Assembly (NCBI RefSeq): GCF_030814695.1
Contig: NZ_JAUSVL010000001.1
Location: 4,748,227 to 4,812,226, forward strand
Length of the DNA stretch: 64,000 nucleotides
Origin: Oligosphaera ethanolica
GTDB taxonomy: Bacteria; Verrucomicrobiota; Lentisphaeria; Oligosphaerales; Oligosphaeraceae
Reading direction: 5' to 3'
Positions within the stretch are counted from its first letter, which is position 1. Each line of letters opens with the position of its first letter. The notes beneath the pieces were generated by a model, which worked only from the letters and a program-made list of their open reading frames with translations, made no database searches and was not told where the DNA came from. Both the position numbers and the translations under genes were made by a program. Positions 36,155-45,403 of this stretch are shown here, in pieces.

Positions 36155-39100
36155 ATGGAGAAGCAGGTGATGACAGTGATAAAATGGCAACCGCAGGGGA
36201 TGGCTTCCGGACGGTGCGATATGGCCTGGCGGGCGGTTGGGCCGGGGTTGCGGCGGCGGCTACTACTGGCGACGCTACTATTATGCGTGGGAGGTATGAC
36301 GATGGCGCAGGAGGCAGATGACAAGAGCAATTATGTGCCGGATATGGCGTATTCGGATATCTACCTCGGGCATTTGCAGCGCCTGCCGCTGTCGGGCTGG
36401 TGGCGAATACGGCGGGTGTCGGCTGATCGCATTGATCATGCGGATGACGAAGGGCGCCAGCGCGGCTATACCGATCCTGATTGTGACGACTCGGGGTGGG
36501 ATCGCGATTTGGTGCCGGGGAATTTGCAGAGTCCCTTCCTGTCCGAGGTGAAGACCAGGAGCAAAGAATCGCTGGCCTGGGGCGGTGTCGCCTATTTTCG
36601 CCGTGACTTCGTGGCGCCGGCGCAGCGTCCTGGCGAACGATACTTTTTGCACTTTGATGATGTCAATGGCAACATGGCGGTGTACGTCAACGGCAAGCAC
36701 ATGGTGTCGACAACGGTGTCGCGCATGGACATCAGCGAGTACAAGGGACCGACTGCCACACATGATATTGATGTCACTGCGGCGGTCATCCCCGGTGGCA
36801 GAAACCAGGTCGCGATACGCTTCTATCACTCGGGGAAGCCGGTTAAGCCGTGGGGCTACGGTAACACGATCGGCATTTTGGGGCCGGTGTATTTGGATGT
36901 CCGTCCAGCGCAGTTTGCCCGCGATATCCTGGTAACGCCGCAGGCGGACTTGGCGCACGTGCTGGTGGAGTGCACGACGGGCGGCGAAGGCGAAGGCGCC
37001 GCCGCTGGCTGGACCGGCGAGGTCTTCGAGTGGGACAGCGGCAAGGTGGTCGCGCAGTTGGCGTTGGCGGCCACGGCACGCGCTGGCGACGGCCCCCAGT
37101 TGTCCGGCGAGGCCCGCATTGACCAAGCGAAGCTGTGGAGTTGCGAATCGCCTTTCTTGTACGGCGTTAAACTCCGCGATCACAGTGGTGCGACAGTGGG
37201 TGTGAAGCGCTTCGGCATGCGTAGCTTCGGTGTCCGTGGCGGCGAATTTCTCCTCAATGGCCAGCCAGTGTTTTTGCGCGGCATCGTGCTTGATCAGGCA
37301 CTGTTCGGGTTCATGACTCCGGGCAATCTCTTTGGCTTCAAGACCAACCAGCACCAGCTCCAGCGGCGTTATTGGCAGGCCATTCGCGACCTCAATGTGA
37401 ATCACATCCGCTTTCACAGCACCTTGATGAACACCCTGACCTACGATCTCTTGGACGAAATGGGCATACTCTGTTGCGATGAACTGAGCTTTCCCCAGCA
37501 GGCCATCAAGGCGCCCAAACGCTCGGATAAAATCGACACCAAGCTGTTTGCCGAATTCTGCGACGACCAGGGCGAATTGAGTGACGAATTCCGGGACTAT
37601 CTGTCCTGGCGCTTGCGCTATCTCTATTCCCACCCCGCAGCGGCTACTTTCAGTTTTGGCAATGAAATCCGTCAGGGCGACGACTATCCCGATGGTCGCG
37701 TGGGGAGGATGTTCAACCGGCTCTACGATTTGTATCACGGCTTAGACAAGCAGAACCGGCCTTGCACGCCGTCGTCGGGGCGCTTCTGGAAAGAGACGTC
37801 GAATATGGCGGAATGCGCCGCCGGCGACAAGCTCGACTATATCGACACCCACGACTATACGGGCACCATCAACAATCTGCCGCTGGGCTACGTGGAGTAT
37901 TCCCTGCAGAATTTCATTGGCAAAGCCAAGGAGCATTTTTCGCCCTTGCCGCCGATTGTCAATGGCGAATTGTTGTGCATCATGAACAACTACTACCCGT
38001 GGGCGTTTGACGACACGTGGGCCAGCGAAGACGCTGACGAGCCCAACTGGCCGGTGCTACTCAAGGTCTTGAATACCTTCCATGAGGAGCACCGCGACTG
38101 CGCCCAGTGCTGTTTTTGCCCCATCCGCAATGCCGGCGTCAAGAGCTACCGCTTCCGACGCGAGGAATCATGCACGCGGGACATTGAGTTCATCCTGAGT
38201 GCCAACCGCAAGGCCTGGCCCGAACTCGACGGCTTTGAGGCCCTGCAGAAGCCCCTGGTGGTCAATTCCGCGAGCGGACCGCTTTTTCCCTACGACGGCG
38301 GCTGGCAGACGGCACCACGCGGCAAAGCACTGCAGAGGGCCAGCGCCCCCAGTATCGCTATTTTTGACTACGTGGCCCCGAATCGCTTTGGTGGTGATGA
38401 ACTGCCGCTGTCCGCGCACGTCATCAACAACTCCGAAAGCGATATTGCCGCTGCCGTGCTGAGGGTGCAGATGGTCTTGGATGAGCGGCAAGTGGCCGAA
38501 GCTCGGGTCGCGGTCGGCGCCGTCAAACGCGGTGAAAAACACGCGGTGACGCTGGCTCTGCGGCTGCCGGCTGAACCCGGTTATTATGAGCTGCGCTACA
38601 CGCTGCTGGACGGCGACAAGGCCCTGTCAACATCTGCACTAGAGATCAATCTGCGCGCGCGCGCCGCCGTGTTTGCGCCCATTCCCACGACCAAGGCCAT
38701 AGCCCTCTACGATCGGTCGGATAAATTCGGACCGCTGAAAAGCAACAACACCCGCACCCTGCTGGACGCCTTCGGGCTGCAGTACACGCTGCTGGAGGAT
38801 TTTTCGGCTCTGGCGGCAGTCGACGTGCTAATCATCGGCAGTGACTCTATGGACGCTGCAGTACGGCGTGGCCGTGACCGCATTCGCGAGTTCTTGCGCC
38901 GCGGCGGTCGCTGCCTGGTCTTTGAGCAGAGCGCCCCGGGCGGCGTCGCCTTCCTGCCGGGCCTCGAGTACCGTCAGGCCGGCGCCGTCCAATTCAGCGA
39001 GATATTGCGTTTCAAGCATCCGCTGTTGGCCACGCTGTCGCAGCGCGATTTCCACTGCTGGAATCAGCGTGACATGGCGATATACCACTACTTCATCAGC

Positions 39101-39979
39101 CCGGTGTCAGAAGCCGCCATTACCCACGGCGGCGACTCGACGACCTGGGGATCGGACAACTTCGGCATGACCAACGCCCACGTCCGGGTTGGCGCTGGGG
39201 ACGCCATCCTCACGCAGATGGAGCTGAGCAAGCTCAGCGCGGTCGATTCTGCGGCGGCGCAAATGGCGCGCAATGCGCTGCTGGTCGTGCTGGATGACGC
39301 TACGCGTTCATGGGCGGCAGAGTATAGCGGGCATGCCGTGGTGGATATTGCGCCGGTCGAGCCCGCGCGGCTGCGGCGGCTGTCGTTGGCCGCTGCGGCG
39401 ACCATGGGCTTCGCCGACCCGGTGGCCAAAGACGGGCAGGGCGGCTGGAGCGACCAAGGGCCGGATAATGATATCCATGCGTTCCCCATCGGCGAGCAGG
39501 AATTTGCCGGTATCGGCTTTGGCATAGTGGACCCAGCTAGCAATGCTGGTCGCAGCTGCGTGATTGTCTCTGCCAATTCTGACTTGCCCTTCAAGCCCGA
39601 GAGCCGGCCGATCGCCATCGGCATGGCACTGGAACGGCTGTTCTTCCTTCATTCAGGGGCGTGGATTCGCGGTAAGGAGCCCGTCGGGGAATACCTTGTC
39701 AGCTATGCCGATGGCAGTACGCTGAGCATACCGCTGACGCCGGGAGACAACTTTGACGACTGGTGGGGAGCGCCCTCGAAGACTATGCGCAACGCCGTCT
39801 GTGCGTGGAGTACGTCCAATGCCGGAAATGTGGTCGGGGTCTATCTTTTTGCCTGGCAGAATCCCCGGCCGGAGCAGCTTGTGGTCAGCATTACCGCGCG
39901 CAGTTTCGGCAACGCCATGATCGGCCTGATCGGTCTGTCGGCCGAAGCTACGACCGCACAGGGGGGCGCCAAGCCATGA
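36155..39979 (+). CDS. Secreted GH2-family beta-glycosidase with extra C-terminal domains
   Basis: About 1270 residues. The start is uncertain: ATG 36155, or ATG 36170 which has GGAGAAGCAGG upstream. The signal peptide RRRLLLATLLLCVGG then ends near MAQA. The sugar-binding jelly roll (LSGWWRIR, AYFRRDFVAPA, FDDVNGNMAVYVNGKHM) is followed by an Ig domain and a TIM barrel with NHIRFHSTLMN and acid/base glutamate in FSFGNEIRQGDD (about 503). The C-terminal half has an Ig-like segment, a flavodoxin/GATase-like domain (LLDAFGLQYTLLEDF, VLIIGSDSMDA) and a last sandwich domain. Beta-galactosidase or beta-glucuronidase-like activity is typical; specificity is not assignable. ATGA overlap with the next gene shows co-transcription. 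Confidence 0.85.
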   Translation: MEKQVMTVIKWQPQGMASGRCDMAWRAVGPGLRRRLLLATLLLCVGGMTMAQEADDKSNYVPDMAYSDIYLGHLQRLPLSGWWRIRRVSADRIDHADDEGRQRGYTDPDCDDSGWDRDLVPGNLQSPFLSEVKTRSKESLAWGGVAYFRRDFVAPAQRPGERYFLHFDDVNGNMAVYVNGKHMVSTTVSRMDISEYKGPTATHDIDVTAAVIPGGRNQVAIRFYHSGKPVKPWGYGNTIGILGPVYLDVRPAQFARDILVTPQADLAHVLVECTTGGEGEGAAAGWTGEVFEWDSGKVVAQLALAATARAGDGPQLSGEARIDQAKLWSCESPFLYGVKLRDHSGATVGVKRFGMRSFGVRGGEFLLNGQPVFLRGIVLDQALFGFMTPGNLFGFKTNQHQLQRRYWQAIRDLNVNHIRFHSTLMNTLTYDLLDEMGILCCDELSFPQQAIKAPKRSDKIDTKLFAEFCDDQGELSDEFRDYLSWRLRYLYSHPAAATFSFGNEIRQGDDYPDGRVGRMFNRLYDLYHGLDKQNRPCTPSSGRFWKETSNMAECAAGDKLDYIDTHDYTGTINNLPLGYVEYSLQNFIGKAKEHFSPLPPIVNGELLCIMNNYYPWAFDDTWASEDADEPNWPVLLKVLNTFHEEHRDCAQCCFCPIRNAGVKSYRFRREESCTRDIEFILSANRKAWPELDGFEALQKPLVVNSASGPLFPYDGGWQTAPRGKALQRASAPSIAIFDYVAPNRFGGDELPLSAHVINNSESDIAAAVLRVQMVLDERQVAEARVAVGAVKRGEKHAVTLALRLPAEPGYYELRYTLLDGDKALSTSALEINLRARAAVFAPIPTTKAIALYDRSDKFGPLKSNNTRTLLDAFGLQYTLLEDFSALAAVDVLIIGSDSMDAAVRRGRDRIREFLRRGGRCLVFEQSAPGGVAFLPGLEYRQAGAVQFSEILRFKHPLLATLSQRDFHCWNQRDMAIYHYFISPVSEAAITHGGDSTTWGSDNFGMTNAHVRVGAGDAILTQMELSKLSAVDSAAAQMARNALLVVLDDATRSWAAEYSGHAVVDIAPVEPARLRRLSLAAAATMGFADPVAKDGQGGWSDQGPDNDIHAFPIGEQEFAGIGFGIVDPASNAGRSCVIVSANSDLPFKPESRPIAIGMALERLFFLHSGAWIRGKEPVGEYLVSYADGSTLSIPLTPGDNFDDWWGAPSKTMRNAVCAWSTSNAGNVVGVYLFAWQNPRPEQLVVSITARSFGNAMIGLIGLSAEATTAQGGAKP

Positions 39980-40740
39980 TTGTGCGGACCTGGACCCTGT
40001 GCCTGGCGCTGGCGGGGCTGTTCCTGGCCTTCGCGCTCCATGCTGAAGACTATCGCAGCGAGGGCATCAGTGCCACCATGGACGGTGCTGGCGGCATACG
40101 GGCCATTGCCTTTCGGGGGCGGCCCGTGCTTGATACCATCGTCCCCTTTGCCGAAGCCCGGCTGGCGCCGGATGCCACGGCGATGGTCAGATTGACGCCC
40201 GGGGCGTTACCAAGCAACACGTGCGTCTATGAGCGTGAGGGCGACACGCTACTGATGCGTGCCAGTGGCTGCCTGGGTAACGACGAGGTCACCCGCGCTG
40301 TGGATTACACCCTGGAGGCGACATTCAGTCCCGACGCGATCGCTATCGAGGTTACGTTTGTCAACGTTATCGACCTGTATGCGCAGAGCGACAACTACGT
40401 CAAGAGCCGCTGTTACATGCCTCTCGGAGCGTTCTTTGACTGCGGCCTGAAGGCGGTCGGCATGGCCGATGTCGAGCAGTATTTGGTCATTCCTGACCGC
40501 TACAGCAAGAGCTTTCGCGGCAATGGCCGCCGCATGCAGCTGTGGTCTGACGGCGTGCTCCTTGATCTGGCCTGCAGCAAAAGCTCTTGGAGCCTACAGG
40601 ACTGCCGGGCGTGGGGGGAAAACCGCATGTTGTTGTCGATTATGCCTGATGGCATCTGGACCTGGGAATACCGCCATTTTCCGGCGGGCAGCAAAAAAGA
40701 AATCAGCTTTGTCTGGCGGGCATCACTGCCCTTGGATTAA
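39976..40740 (+). CDS. Small secreted protein of unknown function, coupled to GH2
   Basis: 254 residues; ATG at 39976 overlaps the GH2 stop (ATGA) and GGGGGG lies just upstream. Signal peptide MIVRTWTLCLALAGLFLAFA ending ALHAED. The mature part looks all-beta (IRAIAFRGRPVLDTIVPFAEA, DNYVKSRCYMPLGAFFD, IWTWEYRHFPAGSKKE), like a galactose-mutarotase or glycosidase accessory sandwich, but I do not recognise a family. Its TAA stop is also the left TAA of the target duplication of the adjacent MITE. Confidence 0.75.
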   Translation: MIVRTWTLCLALAGLFLAFALHAEDYRSEGISATMDGAGGIRAIAFRGRPVLDTIVPFAEARLAPDATAMVRLTPGALPSNTCVYEREGDTLLMRASGCLGNDEVTRAVDYTLEATFSPDAIAIEVTFVNVIDLYAQSDNYVKSRCYMPLGAFFDCGLKAVGMADVEQYLVIPDRYSKSFRGNGRRMQLWSDGVLLDLACSKSSWSLQDCRAWGENRMLLSIMPDGIWTWEYRHFPAGSKKEISFVWRASLPLD

Positions 40741-40892
40741 GGAGTCGTTCACAAATTACGTTTACACTTTGCAGGGCAAACGCTCTTTGGTGTAATGCCT
40801 TGCCACCAGCCAGTATTTCCCTCGCCGCGAAGCGGCAGAAGCGCTGAAAGCGTGCTTGGGTATAGCTGTAAATGTAATTATCGAACAGCCCC
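40741..40892 (-). mobile_element. MITE-like element, copy 2 (short form)
   Basis: A 152-bp element with ends GGAGTCGTTCACAAATTACG and (complement) GGGGCTGTTCGATAATTACA. It is flanked by TAA at 40738-40740 (the stop codon of the upstream gene) and 40893-40895. It is homologous to 30905-31231 in reverse orientation but lacks the central block with family B. Confidence 0.8.
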
Positions 40893-40988
40893 TAAGCGGG
40901 TTGGTAAATGGGCGCGGGGGCCTGCGGCCGGCGCTTGGCGCGTATGTAATTCTTTGTGTTGAATGTGTTTACTGAAAGGACTTGTTGC

Positions 40989-43298
40989 ATGTATGATTCC
41001 ATAGCCCACGCCGAGGCCGACGGCACGTATCGCAGCATTCCCGCCGGCGCGATGTCCTGTGAACAGGTTTTGACCAGTCCGGTCATTGACCAGGCTTTGC
41101 GTGCAGGCTCGTGGCCGAGTTTGTCGCTGGTGCATGACTCCGCCCAGGGGCCCGAGGCGTGCCGCATCGCCATTGCCGCGACGGGGCCGGTGCGCTTGTA
41201 CGCGTCCACCGCCGCCGGGGCCTTCTATGGCCTGCAGACCCTCAAGCGCCTCCGCCGCGATGACGGCGCTTTCCCCGGTGGCGTTTTTGCCGACTGGCCG
41301 GACTGCGCTTTTCGCGGCTACCATTTCACGCTTGATGGCGGCATGGCTCCCAGCATGACGCGGATGCGGGAGCTCATCGAGCAGTTGGCCGAATGGCGTT
41401 ACAACAAGCTGGTGATTGAGTACGACAATCGTTTCCCGCTGAGTTGCCATCCCGAGCTGGTGCATCCCAACGCATGGTCGCTGGGCGAACTCAAGGCGCT
41501 GATCGCTTTTGCTGAAGACCATTTTATGGAGGTCGTGCCGGAGTTGGATTCCCTCGGCCATGTGAAACACTATCTCAGCCATCCGGATTACGCCCATCTG
41601 GCGGAGGAGCCTGGTAAGACACACGAGATGTGTCCGCAAAACCCGCAGACGCTGGCGCTGATGGAAGAGATATGGTCCGAGGTGATCGCTTGCCATGCGA
41701 ATGGCTCCTATGTGCATCTTGGCTGCGATGAGGTGTTTCTGGTGGAGCATTTTTGCCCCCGTTGCCGGCCCTATGCCGAGTCGGGGCGTCTGGCCGAACT
41801 GTACTGCGACTACGTCAGCCGCTTGTCCCGCTTTATCCTTGCCCGCGGCAAGACACCGATCATCTGGGGCGACATGCTGCTCAAGTACCCCCAACAGATT
41901 CACAAGTTTCCGCGTGAGGTGATTATCTGTGACTGGCAGTACGTGTGCAACGACGACGCACGCTGGCCATTCAATGCTTTGACGCAGATGAACCCGCGGC
42001 ACAACGGCAGCAACGAACACGAGGCGCTCTTCGCCCGCGCTGCCGACGCGCAGCCCGATGGCAGCTACCGGTCATTTCCGTCATTCGATTTTTTCCACGA
42101 GCAGGGCTTCACCGTCATTGGCTCGGGCGCGGGCAGCATCGGCCCAAGCAGCTACTACTTGCCGCACCAGACGCTTAGCGTGCGCAACCAGTACGGCGTT
42201 CTCAACGCCTTGCGCCGGCAGGACAGTCTGGGCTATCTCCACACGATATGGGGCAACACTGGCGGCGTCGAATACTGCATGTACAGCGCCTTCGCCGGCG
42301 GGGAATACGCCTGGCGGACAGAACCGGCGCGGCACGACGACATTCGCCGGCTTTTCAACCGCGACATCCTCCACGCCGCCGCCAATGACGACCCCATCGT
42401 GCTCGCCGATCGCATGTATGACTTTATCTATGGCAGGACCGAGGCCTTTACCGCCGTCGCGGCACAAGACGCCCCCGCGGCGCCGCGTTTTCAGCGGTTG
42501 CTAGCGGCCAACCTGGAGCTGGGCGCCATTGACAGCGAACTGCGGTCGTTGGCCCGCGCCAGAATTGCCAATCGCCAGACGACGGACTTTGCCCAGCTCG
42601 ACCTCATGCCTGTGGCTAATGCGCGTTTGCGCGATGCGCTTGCTTCCGAGCAGAATCCATTTCTGCTGCCGCCGGGCCGTTATTGCCTGGGGGCGATTGC
42701 GTTGGTGATTGATCCCGATCACGTGGTCAATTTGGATCGTGAGCACTGCCGCGCGGTGGACCTGCCGCTGGCTGGTCGCTGCAATGAGTTTCAATTGGCG
42801 TTGTCCGGCACCTACGCGGCGAAAGGCGTACCCATGCTCAAATGCGTCATCCGTTATCAGAATGGCAGCGAACACACGCAGGTCCTTTGCGGAACCGACG
42901 ATATACCCGACTGGTATGGCATGCCGAGCTTCGGCCGCAATAACACACCCGTGGCCACCGGGGCAAATTTCATGTGCAATCCTGGATGCATTGGCTTGGC
43001 CTGTGTGCGCAATCCCCACGCAGGCGAGGCCTTGGCGTCTCTCCGGGTGGAGCTGATTGCCGCCAATCCCCGCGCCAACGTGGTACTGGCCGCCGCGAGT
43101 CGCGCCAACGCCGATGCGTTTGTGCAGCCGCACGTGGACCTGCTGGCATGGCGCGAACGCTTGGAAAACAACGTCCAGCGGCAGTGCCGTATTCTTGATG
43201 GCTGCCTCAAAAAGGGCGATTTCGAGGACCGTATGCGGGAATGGCTGGTCGAATCGCGCTTGGCGCTGATTGCGCGGGCATTCGCTGGAGATCAATAA
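40989..43298 (+). CDS. GH20 beta-N-acetylhexosaminidase-like enzyme
   Basis: 769 residues from ATG 40989 (AAAGGA upstream; an upstream in-frame ATG at 40956 lacks this). A GH20b-type N-terminal domain (CRIAIAATGPVRLYASTAAG, GAFYGLQTLKRL) precedes the TIM barrel. YVHLGCDEVFL holds the D247-E248 pair that GH20 uses for substrate-assisted catalysis. A C-terminal region of about 250 residues is unassigned. No signal peptide is seen, so the enzyme may act inside on imported chitobiose- or mucin-type fragments. It is probably the last gene of the 34201-43298 cluster, though the MITE lies between it and the previous gene. Confidence 0.87.
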   Translation: MYDSIAHAEADGTYRSIPAGAMSCEQVLTSPVIDQALRAGSWPSLSLVHDSAQGPEACRIAIAATGPVRLYASTAAGAFYGLQTLKRLRRDDGAFPGGVFADWPDCAFRGYHFTLDGGMAPSMTRMRELIEQLAEWRYNKLVIEYDNRFPLSCHPELVHPNAWSLGELKALIAFAEDHFMEVVPELDSLGHVKHYLSHPDYAHLAEEPGKTHEMCPQNPQTLALMEEIWSEVIACHANGSYVHLGCDEVFLVEHFCPRCRPYAESGRLAELYCDYVSRLSRFILARGKTPIIWGDMLLKYPQQIHKFPREVIICDWQYVCNDDARWPFNALTQMNPRHNGSNEHEALFARAADAQPDGSYRSFPSFDFFHEQGFTVIGSGAGSIGPSSYYLPHQTLSVRNQYGVLNALRRQDSLGYLHTIWGNTGGVEYCMYSAFAGGEYAWRTEPARHDDIRRLFNRDILHAAANDDPIVLADRMYDFIYGRTEAFTAVAAQDAPAAPRFQRLLAANLELGAIDSELRSLARARIANRQTTDFAQLDLMPVANARLRDALASEQNPFLLPPGRYCLGAIALVIDPDHVVNLDREHCRAVDLPLAGRCNEFQLALSGTYAAKGVPMLKCVIRYQNGSEHTQVLCGTDDIPDWYGMPSFGRNNTPVATGANFMCNPGCIGLACVRNPHAGEALASLRVELIAANPRANVVLAAASRANADAFVQPHVDLLAWRERLENNVQRQCRILDGCLKKGDFEDRMREWLVESRLALIARAFAGDQ

Positions 43299-43392
43299 AA
43301 TCTATCCACAGATTGCGCAGATTGTCGCCGATTTCTTTTTTAAGAGACATAAACCCAGTGCCATCCACGGATGAAAAAGGATATGCGTCACA

Positions 43393-44973
43393 TCACTGTT
43401 GTTCGTGGAAGGCGAAGACGGTGAAGATGAAGAGTTTGACGTCCTGGCGGCGCCAGGCGTTGCCGGGGAGGCCGGCCTTGTGTTCGCAGAGGACGCTGAG
43501 GAACTGCTCTTTGTCTGGCAGTTGTTCCCACACCTGTGGCAGGAACAAGCCGCTGTGATAGCCCGCGCGGATCAGCACGCCGTGCTTGAACGGCTGCACG
43601 GCGTCGGCGGAAGCCACTGGCTGCATGGGCGACAGCACCGATATCTCCACGCGGAGCCGCTTCAGTTCGTCCTCCTGCACGGGCGTAAAGCGGTTGTCTT
43701 CAAAGGCCGCGGCGCAGGCGGCGTCTTCCACGGCGGCCCAGAGGGGCTCGCGAGCCATGGTCGTGCCGATGCAGCCGCGGAGCTGGCCGTCTTTGGTCAG
43801 CGTGACGAAGACCGCTGCCGGCTCCTGCAACTCTGTCAACGCCACCGGCGGCCGATAAGCCCAAGTCTCGCGGCGGGTCTCGGCGCTGATGCGGTTGCGC
43901 GCCAAGCTCAGCAGCTCGGCCTGCGCCGCCGCGCTCAAGGCGAACTCCGGCGCGGGCCCGGCCGCTGGCGTTGCGTTTGGCGTCGCCTTGGCGGCGGCGG
44001 CGGCGGCGTCGCCGGCGGACTGTTTTCCGGCGTTGGTTGTGCGCGTATCGACAAAGATTGCCGACGCGTAGCCGACCACGCTGGCGAGGTCGCCGCCACG
44101 CGCGTCGCCGGAATTGCCGCGGGCGAGAATTTTCACCTCGTTAGCGCCGTGTTTTTGGGCGAAAGTCAGTGCGGTGATGACGCCGCCGGCGGCGCAGATA
44201 GCGGTCTGGGTGTTGGGTGCATCGACGCCCTTGCCGGTCTGGCAGTCGCAGAGTCCCTGCAGGTCCATGGCGCTGACCAGCGCCATGGTCGTCTTGTCCA
44301 GCGCGATGGCGTCGTCATAGGCGGGGTAATGCGATAAGTCGGTGCTGGCGAGGATGAAGAGCCGGCTCCCGCCAGCGGCTTTCTCCAGTGCCTCGACAAA
44401 GCGGCGGCAGTTCTCGACCGACACCTCGCCCATGAATGCCGGAACGATTTTGACGCCGGGCTTGACCACCTGCAAAAAGGGCAACTGGACTTCGATGCTG
44501 TGCTCGCGGGCGTGGATGCCGTTGTGGATCATGATGCCCGGCACGTCCCGCAGGGCCTTGACCATGGCGACATCCACGGGCACTTGTCCGAGCGGCGTTT
44601 CGTAGGCGTCGACATCGCTGAGCACTGCGAGAATGCCTGGGGCGTTGGCACCCAGGTCGTGGCCGATGATGACCACGGTGTCGATCTCACATGCGCCCAG
44701 TGCCTTGAAGACCGGTGCCGAAAAGCGCGCTGAATACACGTAACCCGCATGTGGTGCCATGGCGCCCAGGACTTTCCCGCCTGGGTGGATGTCGCCGGCA
44801 CCATCCAGTAGGCGCTGGACTTCCTTGCGCAAGGCATCGGCCTTGCCGGGATAGAACGAGCCCGCCACCGCCGCCGGCCGTACGGCCGCCGAATTTCCAC
44901 CAGTCATAGAATTACTCACGGCACACACTCCCGTCATTAGAAAACCAAGTATAATGTGCAGAGGACGTATCAC
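43393..44973 (-). CDS. Exported Memo-AMMECR1 fusion protein (AmmeMemoRadiSam B-A)
   Basis: 526 residues from GTG 44973, chosen for the AGGGG upstream and because it puts a signal-like segment first (IRPLHIILGFLMTGVCAVSNS); an ATG at 45042 adds 23 polar residues. N-terminal Memo-like domain: APHAGYVYSARF, IIGHDLG, HAREHSIEVQLPFLQ, DLSHYP and TAICAAGG. After an alanine-rich linker comes AMMECR1 with LRGCIGT (about 410-416) and LRVEISVLSPMQP. In many anaerobes Memo, AMMECR1 and a radical SAM protein form the AmmeMemoRadiSam set of unknown reaction. Here the first two are fused, apparently exported, and no radical SAM gene is nearby. Confidence 0.88.
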   Translation of the reverse strand: MIRPLHIILGFLMTGVCAVSNSMTGGNSAAVRPAAVAGSFYPGKADALRKEVQRLLDGAGDIHPGGKVLGAMAPHAGYVYSARFSAPVFKALGACEIDTVVIIGHDLGANAPGILAVLSDVDAYETPLGQVPVDVAMVKALRDVPGIMIHNGIHAREHSIEVQLPFLQVVKPGVKIVPAFMGEVSVENCRRFVEALEKAAGGSRLFILASTDLSHYPAYDDAIALDKTTMALVSAMDLQGLCDCQTGKGVDAPNTQTAICAAGGVITALTFAQKHGANEVKILARGNSGDARGGDLASVVGYASAIFVDTRTTNAGKQSAGDAAAAAAKATPNATPAAGPAPEFALSAAAQAELLSLARNRISAETRRETWAYRPPVALTELQEPAAVFVTLTKDGQLRGCIGTTMAREPLWAAVEDAACAAAFEDNRFTPVQEDELKRLRVEISVLSPMQPVASADAVQPFKHGVLIRAGYHSGLFLPQVWEQLPDKEQFLSVLCEHKAGLPGNAWRRQDVKLFIFTVFAFHEQQ

Positions 44974-45279
44974 CGCATCGCCGCCCCTGGTTGATTTCAC
45001 AGCAGGTCGTTGTCGCTGCTCTTTGGTGCCGCTTTCGGGCACGACTCAGGGCGTGCCTGCCGTCGCCATGGTCTTCCTTAAGATACCCCCCGCCGCCGCT
45101 CGGCGCAATGAAGGGAAAAGCTACTGTGGCACGGCGTTGCTTGGCAGAGAGCTATGCAATGGGCGTGGCTACGACGTGGAAAAACGATCCCAGCGTAAAT
45201 ATCAGCGGGTTTGCCGGCGTTCTCTGGCACAATGTCGGTATTTTGTCAACTGAGCAGGGCAGATTTTCGCAGTTTTAGT
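44974..45279. other. Intergenic stretch without recognisable gene
   Basis: Between divergent Memo-AMMECR1 and prepilin genes. Short open frames lack ribosome sites and homology I can recognise. The prepilin promoter begins at its right end. Confidence 0.5.
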
Positions 45280-45309
45280 TTGGATTCGTTCTTGGACAAT
45301 TGGTATAAT
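45280..45309 (+). promoter_or_regulatory. Predicted sigma-70 promoter of prepilin gene
   Basis: TTGGAT (45280-45285), 18-base spacer, TATAAT (45304-45309); about 90-base leader to the ATG at 45404. Confidence 0.65.
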
Positions 45310-45403
45310 GCGGTTTACACAGGATCTATCCATAGGTGGCCCTCGAATACGCAACAGGTTGCGAGTATCTCTAAAACCCAACAGACGAGAGAGTGACCCC
45401 ATC

